Source of the DNA: JANQMX01 sp965247175
Lineage (GTDB): Bacteria; Pseudomonadota; Alphaproteobacteria; Kiloniellales; DSM-21159
Direction of reading: 5' to 3'
Length of the DNA stretch: 64,000 nucleotides
NCBI GenBank assembly: GCA_965247175.1
Contig: OZ252006.1
Coordinates: 1,116,001-1,180,000 of the forward strand
A model generated the notes under the pieces. The model did not search any database, had not been told where the DNA came from, and worked only from the letters and a program-made list of their open reading frames with translations. The position numbers and the translations under genes are program-made. Position 1 is the stretch's first letter. Every line of letters begins with the position of its first letter. Below, one piece after another: positions 1 through 8,705 of the stretch.

Positions 1-2
1 CC

Positions 3-677
3 GGCCGCGACAACCCGGAGCTGACCCGGCAGATCTGCAACGGCTGGAAGGCCGACCGCGCGGTCGGCCGCATCGTCCTCAGGGAAGATATCGGCCGCGC
101 CTGCGCCAGGCTGATGGACTGGCCGGGCGCCCGCATCAATCAGGACAACGTCATCTGGAAGCCGCCCGGTGCCAAGGCGCTGGGCTTCCATCAGGACGAC
201 AGCTACCAGGACTGGGTCGAGCCCACACAGATGGTCAGCGCCTGGGTGGCGCTGGACGACACCACCGCCGAGGGCGGCACGCTGCTCTATGCCAAGGGCT
301 CGCACCGCTGGCCGGTGGCACCGCCCATCGCTCAGTTCCATGCGCCCGACGACTTCACCCTGGAGTTTCGCCAAGCCGCCGAAGAGGTCGGGGAGGGGGA
401 CTGCAAGCTGGTCCCCGTGGTGCTGCGCAAGGGCGGCGTGGCCTTTCACCACGGCCGCACCTGGCACGGCTCCGGCCCCAACCGCGGAACAGCGCCGCGG
501 CGCTCCGTCGTCGCACACTGCATGCGCGCCGACGCCCGCTTTCGCGAAGGCACCGTCGGCCCGATCTACAGCCGCTACAAGCGCTTCGGCTCGACCGAGA
601 TGGAGGAGTCCTTCTTCCCCATCCTCTGGTCCGAGAACGGCGGCCGTTCCGCTTTCCTGAAGGACTACCTCGCCTGA
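3..677 (+). CDS. Phytanoyl-CoA dioxygenase (PhyH) family protein, 5' truncated by window
   Basis: Frame 3 is open from the first bases to a TGA at 675-677, so the gene starts before the window; 224 residues are visible. PhyH enzymes are non-heme Fe(II)/2-oxoglutarate dioxygenases. The iron-binding HxD motif is visible in GFHQDDS and the distal histidine in the segment FHHGRTWHGSGPN, followed by an Arg-rich stretch that could bind 2-oxoglutarate. Substrate cannot be assigned: bacterial members hydroxylate varied small molecules. Its operon partners lie outside the window. Confidence 0.85.
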   Translation, partial: GRDNPELTRQICNGWKADRAVGRIVLREDIGRACARLMDWPGARINQDNVIWKPPGAKALGFHQDDSYQDWVEPTQMVSAWVALDDTTAEGGTLLYAKGSHRWPVAPPIAQFHAPDDFTLEFRQAAEEVGEGDCKLVPVVLRKGGVAFHHGRTWHGSGPNRGTAPRRSVVAHCMRADARFREGTVGPIYSRYKRFGSTEMEESFFPILWSENGGRSAFLKDYLA

Positions 678-844
678 GGTTCTCATCTGCGAGGTGCAGC
701 GGCGCCTGTAGCATTTGACGCAGCGAACAGCGCCATCATAGGCTCCGATACCCTTCGCTAACGGGTAAGCTGCTAAGCTGCCTTGAGAATTCGTCTGCGT
801 CTCCGCACGAACCGCTCTGTTCCGACGAGAGAAAACCGAAGGAC

Positions 845-1960
845 ATGTCTCGCGACCCGCCCCCGAAAGCACGACGTGCGCGCTCAGAAGGGCAGCGCAT
901 GGGCGGTGGTGGTGGAGCGGCCCCCGAAACGCAGGATAGCCGAAACGGTAGTCTTCTCAGCCCTGCTTCCGTCATCGACACCAGCCGGGTCGAGAGCGGG
1001 CGGAGCGTCGAGTTCCTGCAGGACGCCTACGCCTCCAACCTGCTATTCTCCGCAGAGTTCCCGGAGGGCGCCTTTCACTCTCGTATCGAGAACTGGGGCC
1101 TGCCCGGACTTGCGGCGACGCGGCAGGTCTCGGACGCCAACAAGATCTTCCTCACCGGCGGCAAGCGCTTCTCGAATCCCGATCTCGTCTACGTGCGGAT
1201 CAATCTCGAAGGCTCCAATCGCGCGTTCTTCGACGGGCGCTCCTACACCGCCAGAACGGGCGACATCAGCATTCTCGGCTCTCGCGGCGCGGGGATCACG
1301 GATTTCACCAAACGGCGCACGCTCGTGACCTACCTGCCGCGGAGCGCCGTTGCCCCGCGGCCCGATGCGCCCTTGCCGGACATCATTCGCGGCACCTCTC
1401 CCGCAGGCCGGCTTCTGGGTGCTGTGCTCAGGGAGTTCGACCGTGCGCTGCCCACGACAGCGGTGGCGCAGGCCGACACGCTCGCCTCCGGACTGGTCCA
1501 GGTGGTCCGCACCCTACTCGAAACGGCCGAACCCGATCTCGAGCAGGACGATCTCGCACCGGCACGGCGCACGGCGATCGTCGCCTACGTCGATCGCAAT
1601 CTCGGCAAAGCAGCAATCGACGCAGAGGCCCTCGGCACACGCTTCGGCATCTCGCGCGCGACGCTCTATCGCATGTTCCGCGACGACGGCGGCGTCGACA
1701 CCTTCGTTCTCGAGCGGCGACTTCTGCGCGTCTATCAGGACTTGGCAAGAGCCCGAAACCAGCGGGGAACCGTCACCCGCATTGCGGAGCGCTGGGGCTT
1801 CCACGATCCCTCGAAGTTCGCCAACCAATTCCGCAGGCTTTTCGGCCTGCGGCCGTCGGATGTCGTCGGCTCCGAGCGCGCGCCGGAGGCCCCGACGACC
1901 AGCCCGATCGCAGGGGCGGGCGACTATCGCTTGAACGATCTCTTGCGCGACCTCTCCTGA
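845..1960 (+). CDS. AraC-family transcriptional regulator
   Basis: The product has 371 residues. The C-terminal third carries two helix-turn-helix motifs of the AraC type: ALGTRFGISRATLYRMF, then RIAERWGFHDPSKFANQFRRLFG. The central part resembles the cupin-like AraC-binding-like domain seen in regulators of the FeaR/NphR kind. Residues 1-40 are low-complexity and Gly/Arg-rich. The ATG at 845 has an AAGGA directly next to it, too close to be ideal; the ATG at 899 has AAGGG at better spacing and may be the real start. A strong hairpin follows the stop. Nothing adjacent points to its target. Confidence 0.85.
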   Translation: MSRDPPPKARRARSEGQRMGGGGGAAPETQDSRNGSLLSPASVIDTSRVESGRSVEFLQDAYASNLLFSAEFPEGAFHSRIENWGLPGLAATRQVSDANKIFLTGGKRFSNPDLVYVRINLEGSNRAFFDGRSYTARTGDISILGSRGAGITDFTKRRTLVTYLPRSAVAPRPDAPLPDIIRGTSPAGRLLGAVLREFDRALPTTAVAQADTLASGLVQVVRTLLETAEPDLEQDDLAPARRTAIVAYVDRNLGKAAIDAEALGTRFGISRATLYRMFRDDGGVDTFVLERRLLRVYQDLARARNQRGTVTRIAERWGFHDPSKFANQFRRLFGLRPSDVVGSERAPEAPTTSPIAGAGDYRLNDLLRDLS

Positions 1961-1987
1961 TCTGCGGCGGCAGACGCCATGACGCAA

Positions 1988-2016
1988 GAGGGCAGGTCCA
2001 GGTCGGACCTGCCCTC
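1988..2016. terminator. Hairpin after the AraC-type gene
   Basis: A perfect 12-bp stem with a 5-nt loop (arms 1988-1999 and 2005-2016, sequence GAGGGCAGGTCC on the left) lies 28 bp after the regulator stop. No T-run follows on the plus strand. It sits between this gene and the convergent PEP-CTERM cluster, so it could serve as a bidirectional terminator. Confidence 0.55.
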
Positions 2017-2078
2017 CCAATCGCCGCTGAGGTGCAAAGGGGGTTGCGGCCGATTGCAGTACGAGATTGCCGCGCCTG

Positions 2079-2690
2079 TTAGGAAGAGCTCGCCTTATGT
2101 CGCCTGCGCCGCACTGCCAGGCCCAGCCCGGCGAGGCCAAAGCCGAAGAGCATGAAGCTCGCGGGCTCGGGGAGATTCTGTGGTGCAGATGCGAAGGTGA
2201 ACTCATACGACACCGGAGAGGTTGCACCGGCGTTGGCGAACGAGATTACCCAATCCCCGGCAGGGACCAAACCGAAGACGTTGCTTAGCGGTCCTGATAC
2301 TGATTCGGATGAAAAAAGGCCGATGTTGGTCGAGCCGGATTGGGCTGTGCTGATCGCAAAACTACTGCCGAATCCGGGCGTGTACACTGTCAGGTCGATT
2401 TGGAACGGGTCCGAGCTCTGGACGCGAAAGAGATCCGCCCGGTCGATAGGCGTCCCGGCGCCCAGGAACGTTCCCCTGATGATGTCGCCGGGCATCGCAG
2501 TGCCGACGTTGGTGGAATTGGCGAGCGCATCGACATTGCCGGCGAACTGGCTGCCATCCGCCGGAAGAGCATCGCCATCGATCGACTCGTCCCACAGGAC
2601 CACTGCCTCTGCATTTGTCGCGACTGCGCCAACCAAAACAGCAGCGGTAGCGGCTGTGCGCGCAGCTTTATGCAAGGTGTTCCAGATCAT
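2079..2690 (-). CDS. PEP-CTERM sorting domain protein (copy 1)
   Basis: The product has 203 residues with an N-terminal signal peptide (MIWNTLHKAARTAATAAVLVGAVATNAEA) and a C-terminal PEP-CTERM signal: the PEP motif in NLPEPAS, a hydrophobic helix, then RRRRHK. Such proteins are exported, and an exosortase cleaves the tail. The body is Gly/Ser/Asp-rich with no cysteines or catalytic motif. It is a clear paralog of the protein at 3207-3857: the AVVLWDE.IDGDALPADGS segment and the C-terminal part are nearly the same. It is the last gene of a four-gene minus-strand cluster. Confidence 0.88.
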   Translation of the reverse strand: MIWNTLHKAARTAATAAVLVGAVATNAEAVVLWDESIDGDALPADGSQFAGNVDALANSTNVGTAMPGDIIRGTFLGAGTPIDRADLFRVQSSDPFQIDLTVYTPGFGSSFAISTAQSGSTNIGLFSSESVSGPLSNVFGLVPAGDWVISFANAGATSPVSYEFTFASAPQNLPEPASFMLFGFGLAGLGLAVRRRRHKASSS

Positions 2691-2722
2691 TCAGTTGTCT
2701 CCCTCATTTCCCAATAAACCTC

Positions 2723-3205
2723 TCATCGCAGCGGTTCAGCCCGCCTATGCCGCACCGCCAAGCCCAGGCCGGCGAGGCCGACAAGCATCAGCGTCACGCT
2801 GGCCGGCACCGGCAGCGCAACGGCCACAGCAACTGCGATGCCGTCGTCCCGAAAAAAGCTAACGCTCGAGGATACAACCCCCGTGGGTTCAAAAAAGCGG
2901 ACGAACCACTCGCCAGTCGGGGAGAAACCATCGATGAAGATCGGACCGATCTGCGACCCGAAGAGATAGGTGTTTGGCCTTCCGAGCTGGTCGCCGAGCG
3001 CAAGCGCGAACTCACCGGCCAGATCGAAGTCACCGAACCAGGGTTGGCTCATCAGAAGATCGTCGAAGCCCTGAGCCACGCCTGTCACGGTTGTCATCTG
3101 GTAGGACTGGGAGTCGACCGTGATGACGACCGCCCGAGCCTCCCCGCCGGCTATCCCGGTAAGCCCGAGCGCGACGATCAGTGCGCACAGAAACTGCTTC
3201 ATCAT
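2723..3205 (-). CDS. PEP-CTERM-like sorting domain protein (copy 2, divergent)
   Basis: The product has 160 residues. I chose the start at 3205 because the signal peptide MMKQFLCALIVALGLTGIAG begins there; the frame upstream is antisense overlap with the next gene. The C-terminus has the variant signal VPASVTLMLVG, a hydrophobic helix with the shared GLAGLGLAVRHRR motif, and an Arg-rich end. VPAS in place of PEP suggests a VPEP/VPxP subtype. The middle part does not resemble copies 1 and 3. It starts 1 bp after the end of copy 3, so the two are probably cotranscribed. Confidence 0.8.
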   Translation of the reverse strand: MMKQFLCALIVALGLTGIAGGEARAVVITVDSQSYQMTTVTGVAQGFDDLLMSQPWFGDFDLAGEFALALGDQLGRPNTYLFGSQIGPIFIDGFSPTGEWFVRFFEPTGVVSSSVSFFRDDGIAVAVAVALPVPASVTLMLVGLAGLGLAVRHRRAEPLR

Positions 3206-3206
3206 A

Positions 3207-3857
3207 CTACCGACCCTCTCTCGCTCTACGCGGTTGCGATCCCCCGAGCCCTGGCGCAGGTTGCCTGTGCCGTACCGCCAGGCCCAACCCCGCGAGACCG
3301 AGGCCGAAGAGGGCGAGCGTGGCGGGTTCGGGCAGAGAGACCTGCTGTGGCGCCGCTGCGAAGGTGAACTCATAGGACACCGGCGAGGTCGCGGTGACGT
3401 TAGCGATGGAGAGAACCCAGTCCCCGGCAGGGACCGGACCGAAGATGTCGTTCAGCGGTCCCAAAACAAGGTTGGCGTTGAAAAGACCGACGTTGCTAAT
3501 GCCGGGCTCGGCTGTGGTGATCAGAAAGCTGCTGATGGACCCAGGCGCATATGCCGTTAAATCGACTTGGAACGGGTCCGAACTCTGGAAGCGATAGAGA
3601 TCCGCGCGGTCGACGGGTGAGCCGTTGCCCAGAATTGTTCCCCTGACGATGTCGCCGGACGTTGCGGTGCCAAGATCGATGGAATTGGCGAGCACATCGA
3701 CCGTTCCAGCAAACAGGCTGCCGTCCGCCGGCAAAGCGTCGCCATCGATCGCCTCGTCCCACAGGACGACGGCCTGCGCGTTCGTCGCGACGGCCGCAAG
3801 CAGAATCGCGGCGGCCACGGCCACACGCACGGCTTTGTGCAAGGCGTTCAAGATCAT
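3207..3857 (-). CDS. PEP-CTERM sorting domain protein (copy 3)
   Basis: The product has 216 residues. The start at 3857 puts the signal peptide (MILNALHKAVRVAVAAAILLAAVATNAQA) at the N-terminus. The tail has SLPEPATLALFG, a hydrophobic helix and a basic end; about 18 extra residues after the helix are unusual, since the basic tail is normally short. It is paralogous to the protein at 2079-2690 over most of its length, which points to tandem duplication, although the unrelated gene at 2723-3205 now lies between them. Confidence 0.87.
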   Translation of the reverse strand: MILNALHKAVRVAVAAAILLAAVATNAQAVVLWDEAIDGDALPADGSLFAGTVDVLANSIDLGTATSGDIVRGTILGNGSPVDRADLYRFQSSDPFQVDLTAYAPGSISSFLITTAEPGISNVGLFNANLVLGPLNDIFGPVPAGDWVLSIANVTATSPVSYEFTFAAAPQQVSLPEPATLALFGLGLAGLGLAVRHRQPAPGLGGSQPRRAREGR

Positions 3858-3889
3858 CCGACTGCCCCCCTCATGTCCCACCAAGCCTC

Positions 3890-4495
3890 TCATCGCAGCG
3901 ACGCAGGCCGCCTACGCCGCACTGCCAGACCCAGCCCCGCGAGGCCGAGACCGAAGAGGGCGAGGGTGGCCGGTGCCGAGAGGTGCACTGCGGTTGCGCT
4001 TGCCGGACCAGAGAAGCCGGTGGCGATCGTCGGACCGCGAAAGTTAAAGCTGCCGAAGGTGTCGCCCGGACTAGCGGACGTGGTGACGCCACCAGGCGTG
4101 CATAACAAGCTGATTGGCGAGTTGACCGCGAACAAGGCGCAGGCTGTCAAGTTCGGATCGGGCAAAAGATCCCCGGTGTCGAGACCGATCGAGAGGTTCC
4201 ACTGGTCGTCCACCGACCAGGCGATGTTCGTGATGTCACTAAGCCCGATGGAGAAATTGACCCGACGGACGCCGCCAGTCGCGATGATCGCCACCCCCAA
4301 GAGAGACAAGTCGGTCACGTCGGCGACGGATTTTCCGGACTCTGTGGCCAATGTGATCTGGCCCGAGGCGGAGAAAAAACCGTTGGCCGTGCGGCTTGAC
4401 CACGCGAGATCGTGAACCAAGCCCGCCTCGGCTGCGCCGCTAAGGCCAAAAGCAAGAACGGCGGCAAAGAGGCCGCACAGGCGTTCTCCGAACAT
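3890..4495 (-). CDS. PEP-CTERM-like sorting domain protein (copy 4)
   Basis: The product has 201 residues. The start at 4495 gives a signal peptide (MFGERLCGLFAAVLAFGLSG). The C-terminal signal is LSAPATLALFG (SAPA in place of PEP), then the shared GLAGLGLAVRRRR. The body differs from the other copies and has two cysteines (TACALF and LLCTPG). It is the first gene of the minus-strand cluster, 32 bp upstream of copy 3, so the promoter should lie in 4496-4745. Confidence 0.82.
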   Translation of the reverse strand: MFGERLCGLFAAVLAFGLSGAAEAGLVHDLAWSSRTANGFFSASGQITLATESGKSVADVTDLSLLGVAIIATGGVRRVNFSIGLSDITNIAWSVDDQWNLSIGLDTGDLLPDPNLTACALFAVNSPISLLCTPGGVTTSASPGDTFGSFNFRGPTIATGFSGPASATAVHLSAPATLALFGLGLAGLGLAVRRRRPASLR

Positions 4496-4742
4496 GGATT
4501 GCTCCCCACTCTCCCAAGCCCCCACCGGTTCGGTGCTTCCGACCCCTGGCCCAGCCAGGCGACTCGAACCGGCGACATTCGGACAAATTTTATGGGATGG
4601 GCGGCCGCGCTGTCTTGAGCGCTCCGTCTCAATTTCGGGGCGCTTTACGGCTTTTCGTTATTGAATGATTTCAGTGTGTTAGAAGGGTAACGCTGTTAAC
4701 CTGTTCGCTCAGTCTCACGGCGGTCCGCGCAGGCGTCGAAAT

Positions 4743-4770
4743 GGACCCCGGATCAAGTCCGGGGTGACAG
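4743..4770. repeat. Dispersed intergenic palindromic repeat, copy A
   Basis: GGACCCCGGATCAAGTCCGGGGTGACAG has a 7-bp stem (CCCCGGA/TCCGGGG). Related copies are at 19823-19853 (inverted) and 19929-19965 (diverged). Elements of this type (GGACCCCGG...CCGGGGTGACA) are common between genes of alphaproteobacteria. Here it lies between the PEP-CTERM promoter region and the amidase stop, where the hairpin could also act on transcript ends. Confidence 0.7.
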
Positions 4771-4791
4771 CCTGTGCTGAAAGGCAGCTTG

Positions 4792-5646
4792 CTACTCGCC
4801 GGCGAGGCGCAGCGGCTCCTGCCGAGTGACGGTGAAGTCCTGGTTGTCCTGCCAGGCCGGGATCATATGGCGGGCGCGGGTGACCTGCTCCAGGTCGATA
4901 TCGGCCATAGCGAAGCCGGTCCCCTCGCCACCGTCGGCCAGCACCTCGCCCCAGGGGGCGACGATCAGCGAGTGGCCGTAGGTCTCGGCGCCGCACTCGT
5001 GAGTGCCGCCCTGGCAGGCGGCGATGACGAAGCAGCCGGTCTCGATGGCGCGGGCCCGGTTGAGAAGATGCCAGTGCGCCTTGCCGGTGGTCCGCGTGAA
5101 GGCGGCCGGGATCAGCAATACCTCGGCGCCGGCCTGGGCCAGCATCCGGTAGAGTTGGGCGAAGCGCAGGTCGTAGCAGATCGAAAGCCCCATGCTGCAC
5201 CAGGGCGTTACGGCCAGGACCGGCTGTTTGCCGGCCTGAATGGTGTCCGACTCGCGATAGCTCTCGCCGTCCGGCAGGTCCACGTCGAAGAGGTGGATCT
5301 TGTCGTAGCGCGCGGTGATCTCCCCCTCGCGGTCGATCATGTAGCCGCGGTTGAAGGCCTTGCTGCCGCCGCTAACGATGGGCAGGGAGCCGAGGTTGAG
5401 GACGACCGAGAGCTCGCGGGCCAGTGCCCGGAAGTGGGCGAGGGCAGGGTGCTCGTCCTCGGGGAAGGCCGGGACCTTGAGGCGGCCGTTCTCCACGTCG
5501 AGCCCCGAGAAATACTCGGGCAGCGAGACGAACTCGGCGCCGGCGGCGACCGCCTCCCGGGTCAGCCGGTCGGTCTCGTCGATGTTGGCGGCAACGTCGC
5601 GCCCGGCGCAGTTCTGGATGCAGGCTGCTTTGAATGTGGTCGCCAT
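4792..5646 (-). CDS. Carbon-nitrogen hydrolase, Nit1-like (probable deaminated glutathione amidase)
   Basis: The product has 284 residues, normal for a single-domain nitrilase-superfamily amidase. The catalytic triad is visible: Glu44 (SLPEYF), Lys116 (YDKIHLFD) and Cys157 (LSICYDLRF). The KIHLFDVDLPDGESYRESD segment and the context ICYDLRFAQLYR fit the Nit1/YbeM branch, which hydrolyses deaminated glutathione, a repair function in the cytosol. Omega-amidase (Nit2) is a less likely alternative. It is monocistronic and divergent from the DUF1289 gene. Confidence 0.83.
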   Translation of the reverse strand: MATTFKAACIQNCAGRDVAANIDETDRLTREAVAAGAEFVSLPEYFSGLDVENGRLKVPAFPEDEHPALAHFRALARELSVVLNLGSLPIVSGGSKAFNRGYMIDREGEITARYDKIHLFDVDLPDGESYRESDTIQAGKQPVLAVTPWCSMGLSICYDLRFAQLYRMLAQAGAEVLLIPAAFTRTTGKAHWHLLNRARAIETGCFVIAACQGGTHECGAETYGHSLIVAPWGEVLADGGEGTGFAMADIDLEQVTRARHMIPAWQDNQDFTVTRQEPLRLAGE

Positions 5647-5771
5647 GTCTTCGCTCCTCGCTGGGCTCCTTTCTAAAATGGCTTACCGACCGCAATAAAT
5701 CCACACATGCGATGCGCCGACGGTGCTTGGGCCCTTCAACTCCAAAATGATAATGCAACGCACTCGTAAAA

Positions 5772-6074
5772 ATGAGTTCGGACACTACCTACGTCGAAAG
5801 CGCAAAGCCATCTTCGAGGAAATCAGCCTTGGCAAAAATCCCGTCGCCCTGCGTTGGCGTCTGCAAGTTCAAGCTCAACAAACGATGCCTTGGCTGCGCC
5901 ATGACCAAAAAGCAGAAGAAAAAGTACAAGAAGCTGGGCTCCGCAAAGGACAAGCTGGCCTTCATCGGCCAGCTGGTCGATCGACAGAAGGACCTGGGGC
6001 GGCACGAGTACTGGCTGAAGGTCTACACACGGAAATGTGCCAAGAAGGGCCTTCGGTCGCCGCTTGAGGCTTAG
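5772..6074 (+). CDS. DUF1289 domain protein
   Basis: The product has 100 residues. The segment PSPCVGVCKFKLNKRCLGCAM has the DUF1289 cysteine pattern (C-x3-C, then C-x2-C), which may bind iron or zinc; the function is unknown. It is longer and more basic than usual (a KKQKKKYKK run follows the cysteines). The gene is alone and divergent from the amidase gene. Confidence 0.78.
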   Translation: MSSDTTYVESAKPSSRKSALAKIPSPCVGVCKFKLNKRCLGCAMTKKQKKKYKKLGSAKDKLAFIGQLVDRQKDLGRHEYWLKVYTRKCAKKGLRSPLEA

Positions 6075-6239
6075 CTGAGTTCAGCCAGCAGGTGGTCCTT
6101 TCGGCCGCGCCCTATCGCGTAATGTCAGCAACTTCACCATGCGGCGCGAACCTTGTGCTAGCGTGCCGGCCACAAGAACAGGTCGGGGTCCTGCCATCTG
6201 CGGCAGGACACACTTTGGGGCTGAGGTCGGAGGGGACGG

Positions 6240-7631
6240 ATGGGCAAAGACGCAAAGCTGGTGATCGCAACCTTGATGGTTGTGGCCTTCACCATCGGCA
6301 CGGACTTCACCGGCGCCTTGATTCTGGTCACCGCCATCGAGCGTGAGCTGTCCGCCGACATCACAACGACCCAGTGGGTGCTGAACATCTATGCCCTGAG
6401 CTTCGGGGTTCTCATGGTGGCCGGCGGCCGCCTGGGCGACATGTACGGGCACCGGCATCAAATCATGATCGGCGCCTCGATCTTCCTGGTTGCCTCCATC
6501 GGCTGTTTTCTCGCGCCCGGCATCGGCTGGCTGATCGCGGCTCGGGCCGTCCAAGGCGTCGGGGCGGCGCTCCTCTGGCCCTGTGTTCTGGCACTTGGCA
6601 CGACGAGCGTCGACGAAGACAAGCGAGGCCTGGCCATCGGCCTGATCCTGGCCGGGATCACCGGCGGCAACGTGGTCGGGCCGCTGATTGCCGGCGTGGC
6701 CACGTGGCTCGGCGACTGGCGGCTGTTCTTCCTGTTCAATTGCCTGACGGCGGTGCTGTCGATCCTTCTGGCATTGCGCTTCCTGAAAAAGGAAACGCCG
6801 GGCAAGGTCGAAGAACGAGTCGACTTTGCCGGAATGGCGGTTCTCGGCGTGGCACTCTTGGCCCTACTTTACAGTCTGGATGTCGGGGCCGACTGGGGCT
6901 GGACGTCGCCGGCGCTTCTCGGCCTGTTCGTCTTGAGCGCCGTCATGTTCATTGCCTTCCCCTTCGTGGAATACCGCGTCAAGCAACCCCTGCTGCCGCC
7001 GAGCCTGATGCGAAACCGGGAATTCCTGCTGGTCCTGTCGACGAATGGGCTGCTCATTCCCTCGCTCTTCATCGCCTTCCTCTACTTTCCGCAGTTCATG
7101 CAGAAGACGATGGGCTGGTCGGTGCTTCAGTCGTCGTTCGGCATGGTGCCTCTGATGCTGCTGCTGTCCGTCGGGTCCATTCTCGGCGGGCGGCTCTATG
7201 CCCCGGTCGGACCCAAGCGCCTGCTGTTGGCCGGCTACGTTTTGGTCGCCATCGGCGGGGGAACCATCATCTTCGTTATGCCCGCCTGGGGCTATTTCGC
7301 CATCCTGCCTGCTATGCTCATCATGGGACTAGGCGCCACGCTCTGCGTCGGCACAGCGGGCACGGCCGCCGTCAGTGCGGTGCCGCCCAAGCGCGCCGGG
7401 GTCGCGGGCGGACTGTCGTTCATGGTTCACCTCTGCGTCGGTGCGCTTGGGGTGGCCGGCGCGACCGCCATCATGCATGCCCAGACGGCGGGCGTGGCGC
7501 AGGCCGAGGCGGGCGCGGCCTTCGCAACCGGCATGAGCCATGCCTACTGGCTGGCGGGCGCCTTGGCGATCCTCGGAATCATCGTGGTCGCAGCAATCGA
7601 CGAGAAGAAGCTGCAAACCGTTCAAGAGTGA
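6240..7631 (+). CDS. MFS transporter, DHA2-like (about 14 TM) drug/H+ antiporter family
   Basis: The product has 463 residues with many hydrophobic segments. The MFS motif A is seen as GGRLGDMYGHRHQI after TM2, and motif C-like Gly/Pro-rich TM5 as GGNVVGPLIAG. Length and layout fit the 14-TM DHA2 family of proton-driven exporters (EmrB/QacA type). It has no EmrA-like partner nearby. The substrate is unknown. The next gene starts 40 bp downstream on the same strand. Confidence 0.85.
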   Translation: MGKDAKLVIATLMVVAFTIGTDFTGALILVTAIERELSADITTTQWVLNIYALSFGVLMVAGGRLGDMYGHRHQIMIGASIFLVASIGCFLAPGIGWLIAARAVQGVGAALLWPCVLALGTTSVDEDKRGLAIGLILAGITGGNVVGPLIAGVATWLGDWRLFFLFNCLTAVLSILLALRFLKKETPGKVEERVDFAGMAVLGVALLALLYSLDVGADWGWTSPALLGLFVLSAVMFIAFPFVEYRVKQPLLPPSLMRNREFLLVLSTNGLLIPSLFIAFLYFPQFMQKTMGWSVLQSSFGMVPLMLLLSVGSILGGRLYAPVGPKRLLLAGYVLVAIGGGTIIFVMPAWGYFAILPAMLIMGLGATLCVGTAGTAAVSAVPPKRAGVAGGLSFMVHLCVGALGVAGATAIMHAQTAGVAQAEAGAAFATGMSHAYWLAGALAILGIIVVAAIDEKKLQTVQE

Positions 7632-7671
7632 CGGCGGCGGCGCTCATCATCTCATCCTTGCGGAGTGCAGC

Positions 7672-8538
7672 GTGTCAGGTGACAGGACGACATCTGAGAC
7701 CCGGGCCCAGGTGGAGCGGGAGATCGCGGCTCTCGATCCTGAGGTGGATTTCGAGGCCATTGCCCGCTTTCTCTATGCCTACGAGTTCTCCTGGGACCTG
7801 CAGCGCTCCCTCGAGTTCGCACTCTTCCGGACCTATGCCGTGCCCTCCATCTCCGGCCTGCTGGCCAAGACCGGAGAGTTCGAGCGCCGGCCGCGCAAGC
7901 GCTATGACGACACCGAGCTGATCCTGGCCGAAATCCTGGAGCACGGGCTCGACAGCCCGCGCGGCAAGAAGGCGATCAGTCGGATGAACGCGATGCACGG
8001 CCGCTTCCGCATCGCCAATGACGATCTGCTCTACGTGCTCTCCACCTTCGTCTGCGAGCCGATCCGCTGGCTCGCGCGCTTCGGCCGCAGGCCCATGACC
8101 GATCGGGAGCAGCGGGCGTGGTTCCTCTATTACTGCGGGCTCGGCGCGCGCATGGGCATCGAGGGCATTCCCGACTCCGTGGACGCCATGATGCGCTGGA
8201 ACAGTGACTACGAAGCCGCGAACTTCCGTTTCTCGGACAGTAACCGGCGGATCGGGGAAGCGACCAGCAATCTCCTGCTCGGGTTCTATGCCCCACGCTG
8301 GCTGTTCTGGGCCGGCCGGCCGGTGGTCCGCGCCTTTCTCGATCCGCGCTTGCTTGAGAACATGGGCTTCGCACCGCCGCCGATGTGGCTTCAAGGTCTG
8401 GTCATGAGAGCATTGCGACTGCGGGCGCGCCTCTTGCAGCGCCTGCCGTTGCGCCGCAAGCCACGTCTCCTCACGAGAGCCAGTCGCCCGACCTATCCGG
8501 AAGGTTACCGCATCGAAGAGCTCGGCACCTTCCGCTAG
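7672..8538 (+). CDS. Oxygenase MpaB family (DUF2236-like) protein
   Basis: The product has 288 residues if started at the GTG at 7672; an extension upstream would run into the MFS gene. The segment MNAMHGRFRIANDDLLYVLSTF and the following CEPIRW match the conserved core of the DUF2236/MpaB family, some members of which are heme-containing oxygenases (latex-clearing protein and MpaB). Candidate heme-ligand histidines and arginines are present, but I cannot assign a substrate. The C-terminus is very Arg-rich. It is likely cotranscribed with the MFS gene. Confidence 0.7.
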   Translation: MSGDRTTSETRAQVEREIAALDPEVDFEAIARFLYAYEFSWDLQRSLEFALFRTYAVPSISGLLAKTGEFERRPRKRYDDTELILAEILEHGLDSPRGKKAISRMNAMHGRFRIANDDLLYVLSTFVCEPIRWLARFGRRPMTDREQRAWFLYYCGLGARMGIEGIPDSVDAMMRWNSDYEAANFRFSDSNRRIGEATSNLLLGFYAPRWLFWAGRPVVRAFLDPRLLENMGFAPPPMWLQGLVMRALRLRARLLQRLPLRRKPRLLTRASRPTYPEGYRIEELGTFR

Positions 8539-8705
8539 GCAGACCCATCCCGACAGGGTCATCAATCGCACCGACCGGCATTCGTGCTGCCCCTAAGTTT
8601 TCCGATTTCTTCGCGTGTCCGCCGCATTCCTGCTGCGCTCTCGACAGGAATGCCCAGTTAAGTCCGTTCCTGCGCATCCCGTGGATACTGGAGAGAGAAC
8701 GGACC

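Noticed and set aside
4774..5676. A 300-codon plus-strand frame opposite the Nit1-like amidase
   Set aside because: The minus strand carries the complete catalytic triad and family motifs; the opposite frame has none.
6374..7921. A 515-codon frame inside and beyond the MFS gene
   Set aside because: It is out of frame with the transporter, Arg/Gly-rich in composition and overlaps the start of the next gene; it is typical of a GC-rich shadow frame.
8385..8705. Upstream extension of the VIT/vWA protein
   Set aside because: It overlaps the MpaB-like gene and an intergenic stretch; the ATG at 8706 gives a signal peptide.
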